A stretch of 15,883 bases of DNA, taken from the NCBI GenBank assembly GCA_937902665.1, contig CALELM010000077.1, forward strand, positions 1-15,883, read 5' to 3'. The translations under genes were made by a program, and so were the position numbers. This document shows positions 5,711-12,598 of the stretch, piece after piece. This stretch comes from an uncultured Selenomonadaceae bacterium (GTDB lineage: Bacteria > Bacillota > Negativicutes > Selenomonadales > Selenomonadaceae). The notes below the pieces were generated by a model. It worked only from the letters and a program-made list of their open reading frames with translations. It searched no databases and had not been told where the DNA came from. Every line of letters starts with the position of its first letter. Position 1 is the stretch's first letter.

Positions 5711-7632
5711 TTTTTCTTTACCTCGACAAAACCTGGAGGAAGTGTGTCATTTCCGCCGCCTTCTCCGCGGCCATTCCTAATATCCTCTTCAGATATACCA
5801 GCACGCTTCAATGCGTCGCTATACAGCGCCCTGATCTGCCGGAGGTTATCAACAAGGCTTGCGTCGCCCTGCCAGGTATCAAGGCTGCCGAGGGCGTCGA
5901 CAAGCGCCTTGCCTTCAGATTTATCGAGAGCGCCAAAGCCGGAAGAACCATTAGAGCTTGCCGATTTCATGCCCATAAGCATTTCGACAAGACTGCCGCC
6001 CTTGATAGTATCCAGCTTATTCAGCAGGCGTCGTGCATCCGTGTTTGAAAGCAGGCTCAAAATAGAGCCAGAATAGCCCGTAACGCCGAAGCCACCGCCA
6101 AGGCCACCCTTTTCGATGAGATTGATTGCATCATCAATTGCGGAAAGCTGAATGCCGGCAGTCTTCGTCGTAAGCGCCTTTTGATTAGCGGCCGCCTCTT
6201 CTTCCTTCTGCTCTTTAGGCGTCTTTATTGTTTCGCCCTGATCGTTTTTCAGCGGAGTTACGACGCCGGTTTTCTTGTTAACCATGCCGACGCCATCGAC
6301 ATACTGACCACCTTCCTGCTGCAGCTTACGCTGTGTGTCGTATTCCTTGAGGTTGGCTTCAGCGCGGGCTTTGAGGCCGTATTTTCCATCGTAATCCAGC
6401 TCAATATCATCAAGCTGCTGCTGCACCCATTCAGGAGTAGCTTCCTTGCCGTACACCATGACCGGAGCCTGAGCCGGAGCCTGTGCCGTAGGCGTTGCGG
6501 GTGCAGTTAGCTGCGCTGCGGGAGTTGCCGGAACCTCTGGCTGTACTGCAGGCTGCTTGCCGGGAGTAATACGGCCAAGAACCCTATCTGCGTACTCGTA
6601 GGCCTCTTTGGACATATCCTTGCCCTTTCGGCTTTTGCCTGTCTTGCGGTAGGCATCCACGTTACCCTGGCCCCAGTTGTAGCCAAGCAGCGCGGCATTG
6701 ATGTCACCGCCATTCAGAGCGAGCTTTTTCTTCAGCTCTGCTATGCCGTACCGGATGTTACCATTCAGATCAAAAGCATCCTCTGGCTTCATACCGTACT
6801 CGTGTGCATCGCCAGGAATAACCTGCATCAGACCGACAGCGCCCGCCTCGTTAGGCGTTAGATATCGCTGATGGTTGCCGCTGGATTCCTGCATAGCCAC
6901 AGCCTTTGCAAGCGTAGGATTCACACCCTGGCGGATTGCTTCAGCCTCGATAAGCTCTGCAATTTTTGGATCCATGCCAGCTACAGTACCGTTTGCAAGC
7001 AGGTTCTTGATGTCGTCAGCACTTCGGGAGCCAGGGAGCACCCACGCGCCGTTTTCATCCTGACGAGCCACGAACGGAGCAGCAGGCGCAGCTGTTCTGC
7101 CAGATCCAGCGCCGGCAGTAAGCCCAGGAATGGACGGCATAGCGATCGGAGGAAGTCCTTTCCTCTGCCTGATCATGTTCACACGCTCCATTTCCTGCAT
7201 AGCCCTGTATGCATCCAGCTGATTCTTCTGCAGCGTGCTGTTCAGCGTTGCCTCTGCATACCTGTCCTGATTGCGGCCATGCTCAATATCCCAGTTCAAG
7301 CGATCACGCGCCAGCGTATTGGCGATCTCGTTCTGGGCAAGCTGATCCCTATGCTGCTGCAGCTTGTCCTCGCGTGCCTGCATAGCGTTGGCCTGTGCCT
7401 GCCGTGCCTGCATGATCGCGTTATGCGTCTTCAGTGCATCCATACCGGCGTTGCCGATAGCGGAGCCGAGGCCCTGCGTTTCGCTGTTGGCCATCAGATT
7501 CAAGCCGAAGTTCAACGCCATCATGGACGGATCTATATCCCTGCGGAGGGAGTTCCAAGCCGCTTCACGATCCGCAATAGCCGCATCCTGATCCGCAACA
7601 GCGCTTGGCTGTCTAAATCCTAGAAATGCCAT
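5707..7632 (-). CDS. Internal virion protein with lytic transglycosylase (SLT) domain
   Basis: This is an ejection protein that would cut peptidoglycan so phage DNA can cross the wall. The 641-aa product has an N-terminal helical, Gln-rich region (about 55-150), then an SLT domain at about 222-355. The catalytic Glu is probably E249 in AVAMQESSGN, followed by GLMQVIPG and LLGYNWGQGNVDAY, the usual SLT blocks. A Pro/Ala/Gln linker spans about 357-391, and a charged helical C-terminal part follows, ending in LPPGFVEVKKK. The ATG at 7632 has GGGGGTG upstream, merged with the stop of the preceding gene. The following ejection gene overlaps by 4 bases. In T7 the transglycosylase sits in the largest core protein; here it is in the second largest. 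Confidence 0.92.
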   Translation of the reverse strand: MAFLGFRQPSAVADQDAAIADREAAWNSLRRDIDPSMMALNFGLNLMANSETQGLGSAIGNAGMDALKTHNAIMQARQAQANAMQAREDKLQQHRDQLAQNEIANTLARDRLNWDIEHGRNQDRYAEATLNSTLQKNQLDAYRAMQEMERVNMIRQRKGLPPIAMPSIPGLTAGAGSGRTAAPAAPFVARQDENGAWVLPGSRSADDIKNLLANGTVAGMDPKIAELIEAEAIRQGVNPTLAKAVAMQESSGNHQRYLTPNEAGAVGLMQVIPGDAHEYGMKPEDAFDLNGNIRYGIAELKKKLALNGGDINAALLGYNWGQGNVDAYRKTGKSRKGKDMSKEAYEYADRVLGRITPGKQPAVQPEVPATPAAQLTAPATPTAQAPAQAPVMVYGKEATPEWVQQQLDDIELDYDGKYGLKARAEANLKEYDTQRKLQQEGGQYVDGVGMVNKKTGVVTPLKNDQGETIKTPKEQKEEEAAANQKALTTKTAGIQLSAIDDAINLIEKGGLGGGFGVTGYSGSILSLLSNTDARRLLNKLDTIKGGSLVEMLMGMKSASSNGSSGFGALDKSEGKALVDALGSLDTWQGDASLVDNLRQIRALYSDALKRAGISEEDIRNGRGEGGGNDTLPPGFVEVKKK

Positions 7633-7643
7633 CTATACACCCC

Positions 7644-8630
7644 CTAGAAGTAGCTCAGAAGCCCGTCAGAGCCGCCAAGAGCATTAGCCAGGCCAGCCGC
7701 AGCCGTTGCACCGCCAATGGCAGAACCGAGAGCGGAGCCGGTGTAGCCGCTCTTGCCCGTGCTCGTCGTCGTGCCGCCGTAGGTGCCCTGGATGAGCTGG
7801 TTATAGTTCGACAGAGCAGTAAGCGGCCGCTGTGCATTGTAGTTGTAGCGGTCAATTGCTGCGTCGATAAGCGCCTGGTTGTAGTTCTCCTGATTGGCAC
7901 CAATATCGGAAAGCCACTGGGCATCAGTGTAACGCTGATTGTACAGATCCTTGGCGTTCGTTGCTGCCTGGTTCTGTGCCTGCAGGGCGTTATTGTAGAC
8001 GCCTGCTGCATCATTCATGGCCGCAATGTTGTTACCCATACCCGTATTGTAAGCCTGCGAAGCACTGTTAGCCGCCTGCATCTGCTTATCGTAGGCGTCG
8101 GCATAGAAGTTGTTTGTCAGGTTCGTTGCAGCGTCCGCAACAGCATTTTCATGCGCTCCAGATCCGTAACGCCCGGCCTGGGAGAAGTTGCCGTTTAGCT
8201 GGCTTGTCTGCTGGCCAATGGCCTGGTTTAAGAGCTGCTGAGAATACGGATTGACCGCATTCGTCATCTTATTCAGCGCCTGCAGGCCCACGTTGCCCGC
8301 GTTGGTATCGCCTACGCGGTTTAGGTTGGTTAGCCCCTGGTTGCCCGTGATAGCGTTCTGCATCACGCTGTTTGTCGTGTTCAGCGCATTACCCATAGAG
8401 CCGTACGCATTGTCACCACGGCCAGCCTGGCCACTCACAACGCCATACGCTTGCGTGGTATAAGGCGACTGCCCTGCTACTGTCTGTCCTGGATAGTATT
8501 CCGGCGCAAGCTGGCCGCCGTAGTACATGGCGTTTGCCTGATTAAATACATCCGTTAGATAAGGCTGCTGCCCGCCCCACGGTTCCGCAACAGTATTTGT
8601 GGTCGAAGAACCACCACCGCCTTTACCCAT
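7644..8630 (-). CDS. Asn/Gln-rich virion protein, probable ejection protein
   Basis: The 328-aa product begins with a Gly/Ser/Thr-rich tail, then a conserved-looking block EPWGGQQPYLTDVFNQA (about 16-32) that I recall from many phage structural proteins encoded next to ejection genes. The middle (about 75-270) is rich in Asn, Gln, Ala and Tyr and mostly helical. The C-terminus has small-residue hydrophobic stretches (SALGSAIGGATAAAGLANAL) that could insert into a membrane. No catalytic motif was found. GAGGTG lies just before the ATG and overlaps the preceding stop region. By order and size it may fill the role of a small ejection protein such as P22 gp7 or T7 gp14; that is inference. Confidence 0.75.
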   Translation of the reverse strand: MGKGGGGSSTTNTVAEPWGGQQPYLTDVFNQANAMYYGGQLAPEYYPGQTVAGQSPYTTQAYGVVSGQAGRGDNAYGSMGNALNTTNSVMQNAITGNQGLTNLNRVGDTNAGNVGLQALNKMTNAVNPYSQQLLNQAIGQQTSQLNGNFSQAGRYGSGAHENAVADAATNLTNNFYADAYDKQMQAANSASQAYNTGMGNNIAAMNDAAGVYNNALQAQNQAATNAKDLYNQRYTDAQWLSDIGANQENYNQALIDAAIDRYNYNAQRPLTALSNYNQLIQGTYGGTTTSTGKSGYTGSALGSAIGGATAAAGLANALGGSDGLLSYF

Positions 8631-8638
8631 GTATCACC

Positions 8639-9190
8639 TCACAATACCGCAAACTCGTGCGGCACGTTGTCGCGTGTAAAAACCGTCATGAAGCCGTCTA
8701 CGTTTTCCCCAGTATCGTAATACCAGCACGCGCCCGGCACCTTTGCCACCGCCTGCCCGCCAAGCGATAAAGCATACTTGCAGGCAGCTCTGTTGCTGAC
8801 AGGAGTTGTGCCTATCAGCGTATCGAGGACAAACCGACCGCTCTTGTTCCGTTCCCAAAGGATCTGCGCCAGGGCAAACAGCCCCATCGCCTTGACCATC
8901 GGGATACCGGAAACACGACGAACACCTACGGGAAGCGTGCAGAAATGGATCTCCGCCGTTTTTCCACGGCGATCCGTGAGAAGGCTCATGCCAACGGGAA
9001 TGCCCCTGTACAAAAGCCCCCACGGGTGCACATCATCACGCCGCATCCATTTGACGAAGCCTTCGCCGTCCATAGGCGGAAGGCAGTAGGCAAAGTCACG
9101 GTCACGGCCAGACATCTGCACCATGCGCCAGAAGTCCATCATTTGGCGGTCGGTTAGATCCGTCTTGTATACCCTGCTAAATTCTCCCAT
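8639..9190 (-). CDS. GNAT-like acetyltransferase-fold protein in virion operon
   Basis: The 183-aa product has features of the GNAT fold: PWGLLYRGIPVGMSLL as a beta-hairpin after a short helical N-terminal part, then a helix MVKAMGLFALAQILWE, and a late VSNRAACKYALSLGGQ motif like GNAT motif B (Asn, then Ala-x-x-x-Leu-Gly). A clear acetyl-CoA loop (Q/R-x-x-G-x-G/A) is not obvious, only GVRRVSGIP, so activity is doubtful. Phage P22 gp14 and its relatives (DUF2824) are GNAT-like virion-operon proteins of similar length, a possible counterpart. The ATG is preceded by GAGGA. It sits between two small virion genes with gaps under 12 bases. Confidence 0.7.
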   Translation of the reverse strand: MGEFSRVYKTDLTDRQMMDFWRMVQMSGRDRDFAYCLPPMDGEGFVKWMRRDDVHPWGLLYRGIPVGMSLLTDRRGKTAEIHFCTLPVGVRRVSGIPMVKAMGLFALAQILWERNKSGRFVLDTLIGTTPVSNRAACKYALSLGGQAVAKVPGACWYYDTGENVDGFMTVFTRDNVPHEFAVL

Positions 9191-9201
9191 ACACAGTCCT
9201 C

Positions 9202-9516
9202 TTATTTGTACGCGTCTGGCAGCTGGCCGTTGCTAAACGTCGGCTGCTGCGTATCGCTGGAAAAACGCTTGAGCAGACCATCCTGCGGGATCGAAGAGGC
9301 AGGCATGCCGCTGTAATATGCCAATGGCACATTTACGCGCTGCTGCGTGTTGCCATGGTTGCCCAGTGCAAGGTTGCCAAGGTATGACATCACACGGCCC
9401 TCATCGGTATCCTGTGGAGCGTTTGCCATTGCCTTGATTACTCCTGACAACATCTGCCCGTTTTCACCCGGCAGATTTCCCCAGTCGATTTTATTGAAAG
9501 GCTCCCAGCTATCCAC
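9202..9516 (-). CDS. Small hypothetical virion-operon protein, GTG start
   Basis: The 104-aa product is hydrophilic with no membrane segment or known motif; it is rich in Asn, Gln, Pro and Ser towards the end. The GTG at 9516 is chosen because a run GGGGGG lies four bases upstream and merges with the TAG of the previous gene; the next ATG is more than 20 codons inside and lacks a site. Tight spacing on both sides (9 and 11 bases) makes it part of the late operon. It could be a minor virion or assembly protein, but no function can be assigned. Confidence 0.65.
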   Translation of the reverse strand: MDSWEPFNKIDWGNLPGENGQMLSGVIKAMANAPQDTDEGRVMSYLGNLALGNHGNTQQRVNVPLAYYSGMPASSIPQDGLLKRFSSDTQQPTFSNGQLPDAYK

Positions 9517-9525
9517 GATGCCCCC

Positions 9526-10314
9526 CTAGAAGAACGAGCCCAGCAGGCCGCCGATGGTGCCACCCAGAGCTGTGCCCACGCCTGGAATAACGGATCCCAT
9601 AGCGGCACCTGCTCCTGCACCGGCTGCGGCACCGTAGTTACCATTGGCAAGGTTCGTGCCTACGTTTAGCGCCGTGCCGATCATAGGGATTGCACTAGCT
9701 GCCTGCGATGCAGCAGCCTGTTCCGCAGCCTGCTCTGCAAACTGCTCGCCCATCTGCCCGACCATATCGCCGTAAGTGGAAGCACCAAGATCGGCAACAG
9801 TCTGACCTGCCTGATCTGCTGCGGCTGTGGCTTCAGCAACAGCATCAGCACCCTGGCCACCTACATTCATCGTGGCTTCACCTGCGGGAGCCCACTCGCC
9901 TGCAGCAATGGCATCCTTTGTTGCGGTAGGCGACCATTCAAGGCCATCTGCAGCCTTACCTGCCCAGTCGTGGTCTAGGCCGCTGCCCTTGGCACCGAGC
10001 GCCCATTCGCCGTTTTCCCCCGCACCGCGTGTGCCCATCTCACCAATGAGGCCTCCGTATCCGGTATCGCCGTACTTGGCAGCTTCCGCCACGGCATCCT
10101 TGGCACCCTGCTTGGCCTGCTCTTCAAGAATGCCGCGCATAGCCTTAGAGGTCGCCTTGGCAAGGTTCGCAGCTTTACCCCAGGTGTGCGAAACAGCGTT
10201 AGGATCCTGTGCCGACGCTGTGGTCGTCGTCATGGTTGGCGTATTGTATCGCCACGACGTCAGGCCAGAGCTGCCGGGTGCAATAGGTCGAAGGCTTCCA
10301 GAGCTACCGAACAT
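9526..10314 (-). CDS. Ala/Gly-rich virion protein with glycine-zipper C-terminus
   Basis: The 262-aa product has a Ser/Thr-rich N-terminus, a central Ala- and Glu/Gln-rich helical region (about 45-215), and a C-terminal hydrophobic stretch (about 213-262) with a Gly-x-x-x-Gly pattern (GAGAGAAMGSVIPGVGTALG). Such ends are typical of proteins that insert into membranes, here plausibly during DNA ejection. It starts immediately after the stop of the gene before it (TAAATG) with GGAGGG upstream. Its C-terminal LLGSFF and the following TAGGGGG closely resemble the end of the 328-aa protein. Probably a small ejection protein; the exact role is unknown. Confidence 0.7.
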   Translation of the reverse strand: MFGSSGSLRPIAPGSSGLTSWRYNTPTMTTTTASAQDPNAVSHTWGKAANLAKATSKAMRGILEEQAKQGAKDAVAEAAKYGDTGYGGLIGEMGTRGAGENGEWALGAKGSGLDHDWAGKAADGLEWSPTATKDAIAAGEWAPAGEATMNVGGQGADAVAEATAAADQAGQTVADLGASTYGDMVGQMGEQFAEQAAEQAAASQAASAIPMIGTALNVGTNLANGNYGAAAGAGAGAAMGSVIPGVGTALGGTIGGLLGSFF

Positions 10315-10848
10315 TTAGAAGCCCTCCGGGAAGAAGCCTGAAAGAGGATTGTAGTCATTCTTGTCCAGCCAATCGACCACACTGCCAGGCATCAGCTTGG
10401 TAAGCGTCTTGCCGTACATGCCAGGCACTGCGGTATCGTCAACAGGAGCCGCCGGAAGCTCCAGGCCAGCACTAGGCATAGGCAGCGTAAATCCGCCATC
10501 AGCACCGCCGTTTCTAAGGCCAGCTTCAAGCTGGTATTCGCCAGTGTTATTCAGACTAGATGGGGAAACGAAGGTGCCATCTTCCTGGATCTGTGGCCCC
10601 TGCCACTGGCCTTCTTCCCCAGTAACGGCGTTACCGTTCATGTACTTGTCGTATGCAAACTTGCCGAGAAGCCCGGCACCGACAGCACCCATGCCACCAA
10701 GTGCGGCAATATCGTTGGCTTTGCTGCCGCCTGCCGCGCCGGAAGGAAGGGAAGCGCCTGGAGCACCGCCGCCAGCGCCCTTGCTGGGCTGCACAGTCGG
10801 CGACATGCCGTGCTGTGTGCTGTATTTCCGAAGAGTAGAAAATGCCAT
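10315..10848 (-). CDS. Hypothetical virion-operon protein with small hydrophobic segment
   Basis: The 177-aa product (from MAFSTLRKYS) has a Gly/Pro/Ser-rich section (about 15-45), one hydrophobic Gly-rich segment (about 48-66, around IAALGGMGAVGAGLLG) and a Pro-rich acidic C-terminal half. The frame is open 18 codons further upstream, but AAGGAGG at 10854-10860, five bases before the ATG at 10848, decides the start. It is the first gene after a strong minus-strand terminator, so it may begin a separately transcribed or read-through part of the late operon. No family was recognised. A role with the ejection proteins is inferred from position only. Confidence 0.7.
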   Translation of the reverse strand: MAFSTLRKYSTQHGMSPTVQPSKGAGGGAPGASLPSGAAGGSKANDIAALGGMGAVGAGLLGKFAYDKYMNGNAVTGEEGQWQGPQIQEDGTFVSPSSLNNTGEYQLEAGLRNGGADGGFTLPMPSAGLELPAAPVDDTAVPGMYGKTLTKLMPGSVVDWLDKNDYNPLSGFFPEGF

Positions 10849-10853
10849 ATTGG

Positions 10854-10860
10854 CCTCCTT
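10854..10860 (-). promoter_or_regulatory. Strong ribosome binding site AAGGAGG
   Basis: AAGGAGG is five bases upstream of the ATG at 10848 and decides between that start and an in-frame ATG 18 codons earlier. It is the best Shine-Dalgarno match in the minus-strand operon. Confidence 0.8.
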
Positions 10861-10900
10861 TGGTTTTTCCTCATCGTACAGCCCGCACATACTGCGGCAC

Positions 10901-10928
10901 ATAAGAAAAGCCCCTCGACTTGAGGGGC
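10901..10928 (-). terminator. Rho-independent terminator inside late operon
   Basis: On the minus strand GCCCCTC, loop AAGTC, GAGGGGC forms a perfect 7-bp stem followed by TTTTCTTAT. It would end or attenuate transcripts from the fibre module before the ejection module. Late antitermination or a further promoter would be needed for strong expression of the genes beyond it. Confidence 0.8.
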
Positions 10929-11036
10929 CTTAAGTGGCATCATCCTACTGCACACGGTGTTCGTGTGTCCGCTCCTATGCTATCCGAGCGGTGGATGGGA
11001 CTAGGCCGGGGTTGTAGGATTGCACCTTCCCCGGCC
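10929..11036. ncRNA. Candidate structured RNA element
   Basis: Between two terminator-like hairpins are two more stems: CACACG/CGTGTG (10951-10956 with 10962-10967) and CCGCTC/GAGCGG (10969-10974 with 10986-10991, 11-base loop). ATCCTAC at 10942-10948 is exactly complementary to GTAGGAT at 11014-11020, which lies in the loop of the GGCCGGGG hairpin, so a pseudoknot is possible. The structure can be drawn on either strand, and I match it to no known RNA family. It may be a small RNA, an operon-internal control element or a chance fold. Confidence 0.35.
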
Positions 11037-11045
11037 CTTTTCTTA
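11004..11045 (+). terminator. Plus-strand terminator-like hairpin
   Basis: GGCCGGGG (11004-11011) pairs with CCCCGGCC (11029-11036) around a 17-base loop, followed on the plus strand by CTTTTCTTA. The T-rich tail exists only in the plus direction, although no plus-strand gene leads into it. It could end an antisense or small RNA, or act on the minus strand simply as an mRNA hairpin. Confidence 0.5.
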
Positions 11046-11114
11046 TTCAAAAACTACTGTTTTCCATCCGAGACGAGCCATTAGCTCCGCGTATGTGTAT
11101 GTAACGCTACCCAT
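11043..11114 (-). CDS. Micro-gene, 23-aa protein
   Basis: An ATG at 11114 opens a 23-codon frame giving MGSVTYTYAELMARLGWKT and four more residues. GAGG lies seven bases upstream, and the start overlaps the end of the 33-codon gene by eight bases, a normal coupled arrangement. The protein is amphipathic with no known motif. It resembles in size and position the tiny proteins often found just after phage tail-fibre genes. The length is too small for certainty; the overlap and ribosome site are the main support. Confidence 0.45.
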   Translation of the reverse strand: MGSVTYTYAELMARLGWKTVVFE

Positions 11115-11208
11115 TCAGAGCCTCACGCACTGCATCGCGATACTTTGCGGGCACATCATCAATGGTGCATTTACCGAGCAGAACACGGATTTTCCAGAAC
11201 TCTACCAT
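11107..11208 (-). CDS. Micro-gene, 33-aa CD1375-like protein
   Basis: An ATG at 11208 directly follows the TAA of the upstream gene, with GGAGG at a good distance inside that gene. The 33-aa product starts MVEFWKIRVLLGKCTIDDVP and ends KYRDAVREALNG. The pattern of an N-terminal amphipathic strand or helix, G-K-x-T-I-x-D-V-P, then a charged helix, matches what I remember of CD1375-like and XkdX-like small proteins encoded after tail-fibre genes in many phages. Their function is not established. It is tightly coupled to its neighbours on both sides. Confidence 0.7.
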   Translation of the reverse strand: MVEFWKIRVLLGKCTIDDVPAKYRDAVREALNG

Positions 11209-11454
11209 TTACGCATCCTCCATCATCATTTCAGCTAAAGCATCTTCCATTGCTGCAAGACGTGCTTCAACGCTTGTAAGTGCTGCTATATTCCTCTTTT
11301 GTATGCGTTCAGCAGGTTCGGCTGGCTCTTCACCTTTGAAATAGAGCTTACCATCCCACCCGTACACAGTTTCCCTATCCGTCTCAATCCAAGTATTATC
11401 TACTTGGAAGTTTGCAGTCATCAATTCCCCATTATCATTAACATGATAAAACAT
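11209..11454 (-). CDS. Small protein after tail fibre, possible fibre chaperone
   Basis: The 81-aa product has a beta-rich N-terminal half (FYHVNDNGELM, then ETVYGWDGKLYFKGEEP) and, after a Pro/Glu linker, a C-terminal helix (about 50-81) likely to form a coiled coil. The ATG at 11454 overlaps the fibre stop as TAATG, with AAGGGAG upstream; a longer frame exists but would lie inside the fibre gene without a site. Genes in this place are often fibre assembly chaperones or fibre-tip proteins. That role is inferred from position, not from a recognised family. Confidence 0.7.
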   Translation of the reverse strand: MFYHVNDNGELMTANFQVDNTWIETDRETVYGWDGKLYFKGEEPAEPAERIQKRNIAALTSVEARLAAMEDALAEMMMEDA

Positions 11455-12470
11455 TAGTAACTCCCTTCTGCATAAATAAAACGTACATAAAACCATTGTC
11501 CTAAGATTTTTGCACTCATTATAACAGTTTCACCTTTGCGCACTGGTACATATCCAGCAAACGATCCATTTCCATTATTGCCAAATTGAGAGCTTATTTC
11601 CATACTCGCTGATAATATCATAAAGTCGCCTGCATCAGTTCCATTACATCTGTATGCAATAAAACCATCTGCTGGAGCCGTATAGGAAGTTTGATACCCA
11701 ATATTAATATATCTTGTTGATGGAGCGATGCTAAGTGGTAAATTATGTTGTCCGGTTGCCGTTTCCATTACAATTGAAGGATTAGCTTCAACATTAAATG
11801 TTATTACTCTGAGCGGCAAAGAAGAAGTTCTGTAAAATATAAATCGTACCTGATTAGACAGGTTGTCTATGCCAACAGTTCTCTGGCTTGATGTATGGCC
11901 AAGAAGTTGTATTTCTGCGCCTTCAGGATCATCCCCACTCTGAATCTGAAAAAGTGACGTCGGAACAAATGGAGGAGGCGTATAGTCAGAAGTTAATACA
12001 TCCTTCCCGCCCCAAGTCAGAGTCCCTTCTGGGGATCCCGCAAGTGTGCAAGTATTACTGTCGGACGTTCTAGCTGTAAGCTCAAAATGACCATTGCCAG
12101 GTGCTTGATCCTTACCCCGGAGTATAAGGAGAGCGCCATTAGACAAGGATGTACCGCCAGTAATGTTAACCGACTTATCCGTGCCTGTACTTCTGCCCAG
12201 CAGCGATTCTGTCTGGATAGGCCCAGTCATTACGCCACCAGTTTTAGGCAATGCTGCATCCGCTTTGCTCTGTGCTGCTGCGATGGCAGTATCCTGCGCT
12301 GCGTCTTTTGTGCCGGACGCGGTGTCCATAGCATCCGTCTTTGCCTTAATATCCGCCATCATCTGCCTGATAGCGTTATTGATGCCACTGGGCGGACATC
12401 CCTCTGCAATGTTAATGCCGCTGATCGTCGTATTCTGATCGGGCGTGACCTTGTAGTCTGATACTGCCAT
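11454..12470 (-). CDS. Tail fibre / receptor-binding protein
   Basis: The 338-aa product has an N-terminal virion-attachment part with the phrase GCPPSGINNAIRQMMADIK (about 24-42) that I know from many short-tailed phage fibres. An Ala-rich coiled coil follows (about 43-74), then the fibre motif LPKTGGVMTGPI (about 74-85). The C-terminal half is beta-rich and ends in a likely receptor-binding domain (about 252-338, from YINIGYQTSYTAPADGFIAY to FIYAEGSY). DNA for the C-terminal half is visibly AT-richer than that for the N-terminal half, a sign of domain exchange. Start and stop both overlap neighbours as TAATG. It should fix host range by binding a surface sugar or protein. Confidence 0.9.
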   Translation of the reverse strand: MAVSDYKVTPDQNTTISGINIAEGCPPSGINNAIRQMMADIKAKTDAMDTASGTKDAAQDTAIAAAQSKADAALPKTGGVMTGPIQTESLLGRSTGTDKSVNITGGTSLSNGALLILRGKDQAPGNGHFELTARTSDSNTCTLAGSPEGTLTWGGKDVLTSDYTPPPFVPTSLFQIQSGDDPEGAEIQLLGHTSSQRTVGIDNLSNQVRFIFYRTSSLPLRVITFNVEANPSIVMETATGQHNLPLSIAPSTRYINIGYQTSYTAPADGFIAYRCNGTDAGDFMILSASMEISSQFGNNGNGSFAGYVPVRKGETVIMSAKILGQWFYVRFIYAEGSY

Positions 12471-12598
12471 TATGCACCACCTACCTTCGCCTTTAATTCG
12501 GCGATCTGTTTCTTGAGTTCCTCAATTTCCCGGTTCAGCAGGATGAGCGCCGTTACCAGGTTGCTGTCATTCGTGGACGGAAGCGGAATATTCTGCAT
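12470..12598 (-). CDS. 42-aa coiled-coil protein between tail hub and fibre genes
   Basis: The 42-aa product starts MQNIPLPSTNDSNLVTALIL and continues as a heptad-patterned helix (LLNREIEELKKQIAELKAKV), so a short coiled coil is very likely. Its ATG overlaps the stop of the propeller gene as TGATG, and its TAA overlaps the fibre ATG as TAATG; such double coupling strongly supports a real gene. It could help trimerise or attach the fibre. No family is named with confidence. Confidence 0.75.
   Translation of the reverse strand: MQNIPLPSTNDSNLVTALILLNREIEELKKQIAELKAKVGGA

Noticed and set aside
6871..7623. Plus-strand frame of 250 codons opposite the transglycosylase gene
   Set aside because: The opposite strand carries a clear SLT domain in a tightly coupled operon; this frame shows no family pattern and looks like a shadow.
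10849..10902. Upstream ATG giving an 18-residue longer start for the 177-aa virion protein
   Set aside because: The extension lies against the terminator and has no ribosome site, while AAGGAGG stands directly before the internal ATG at 10848.
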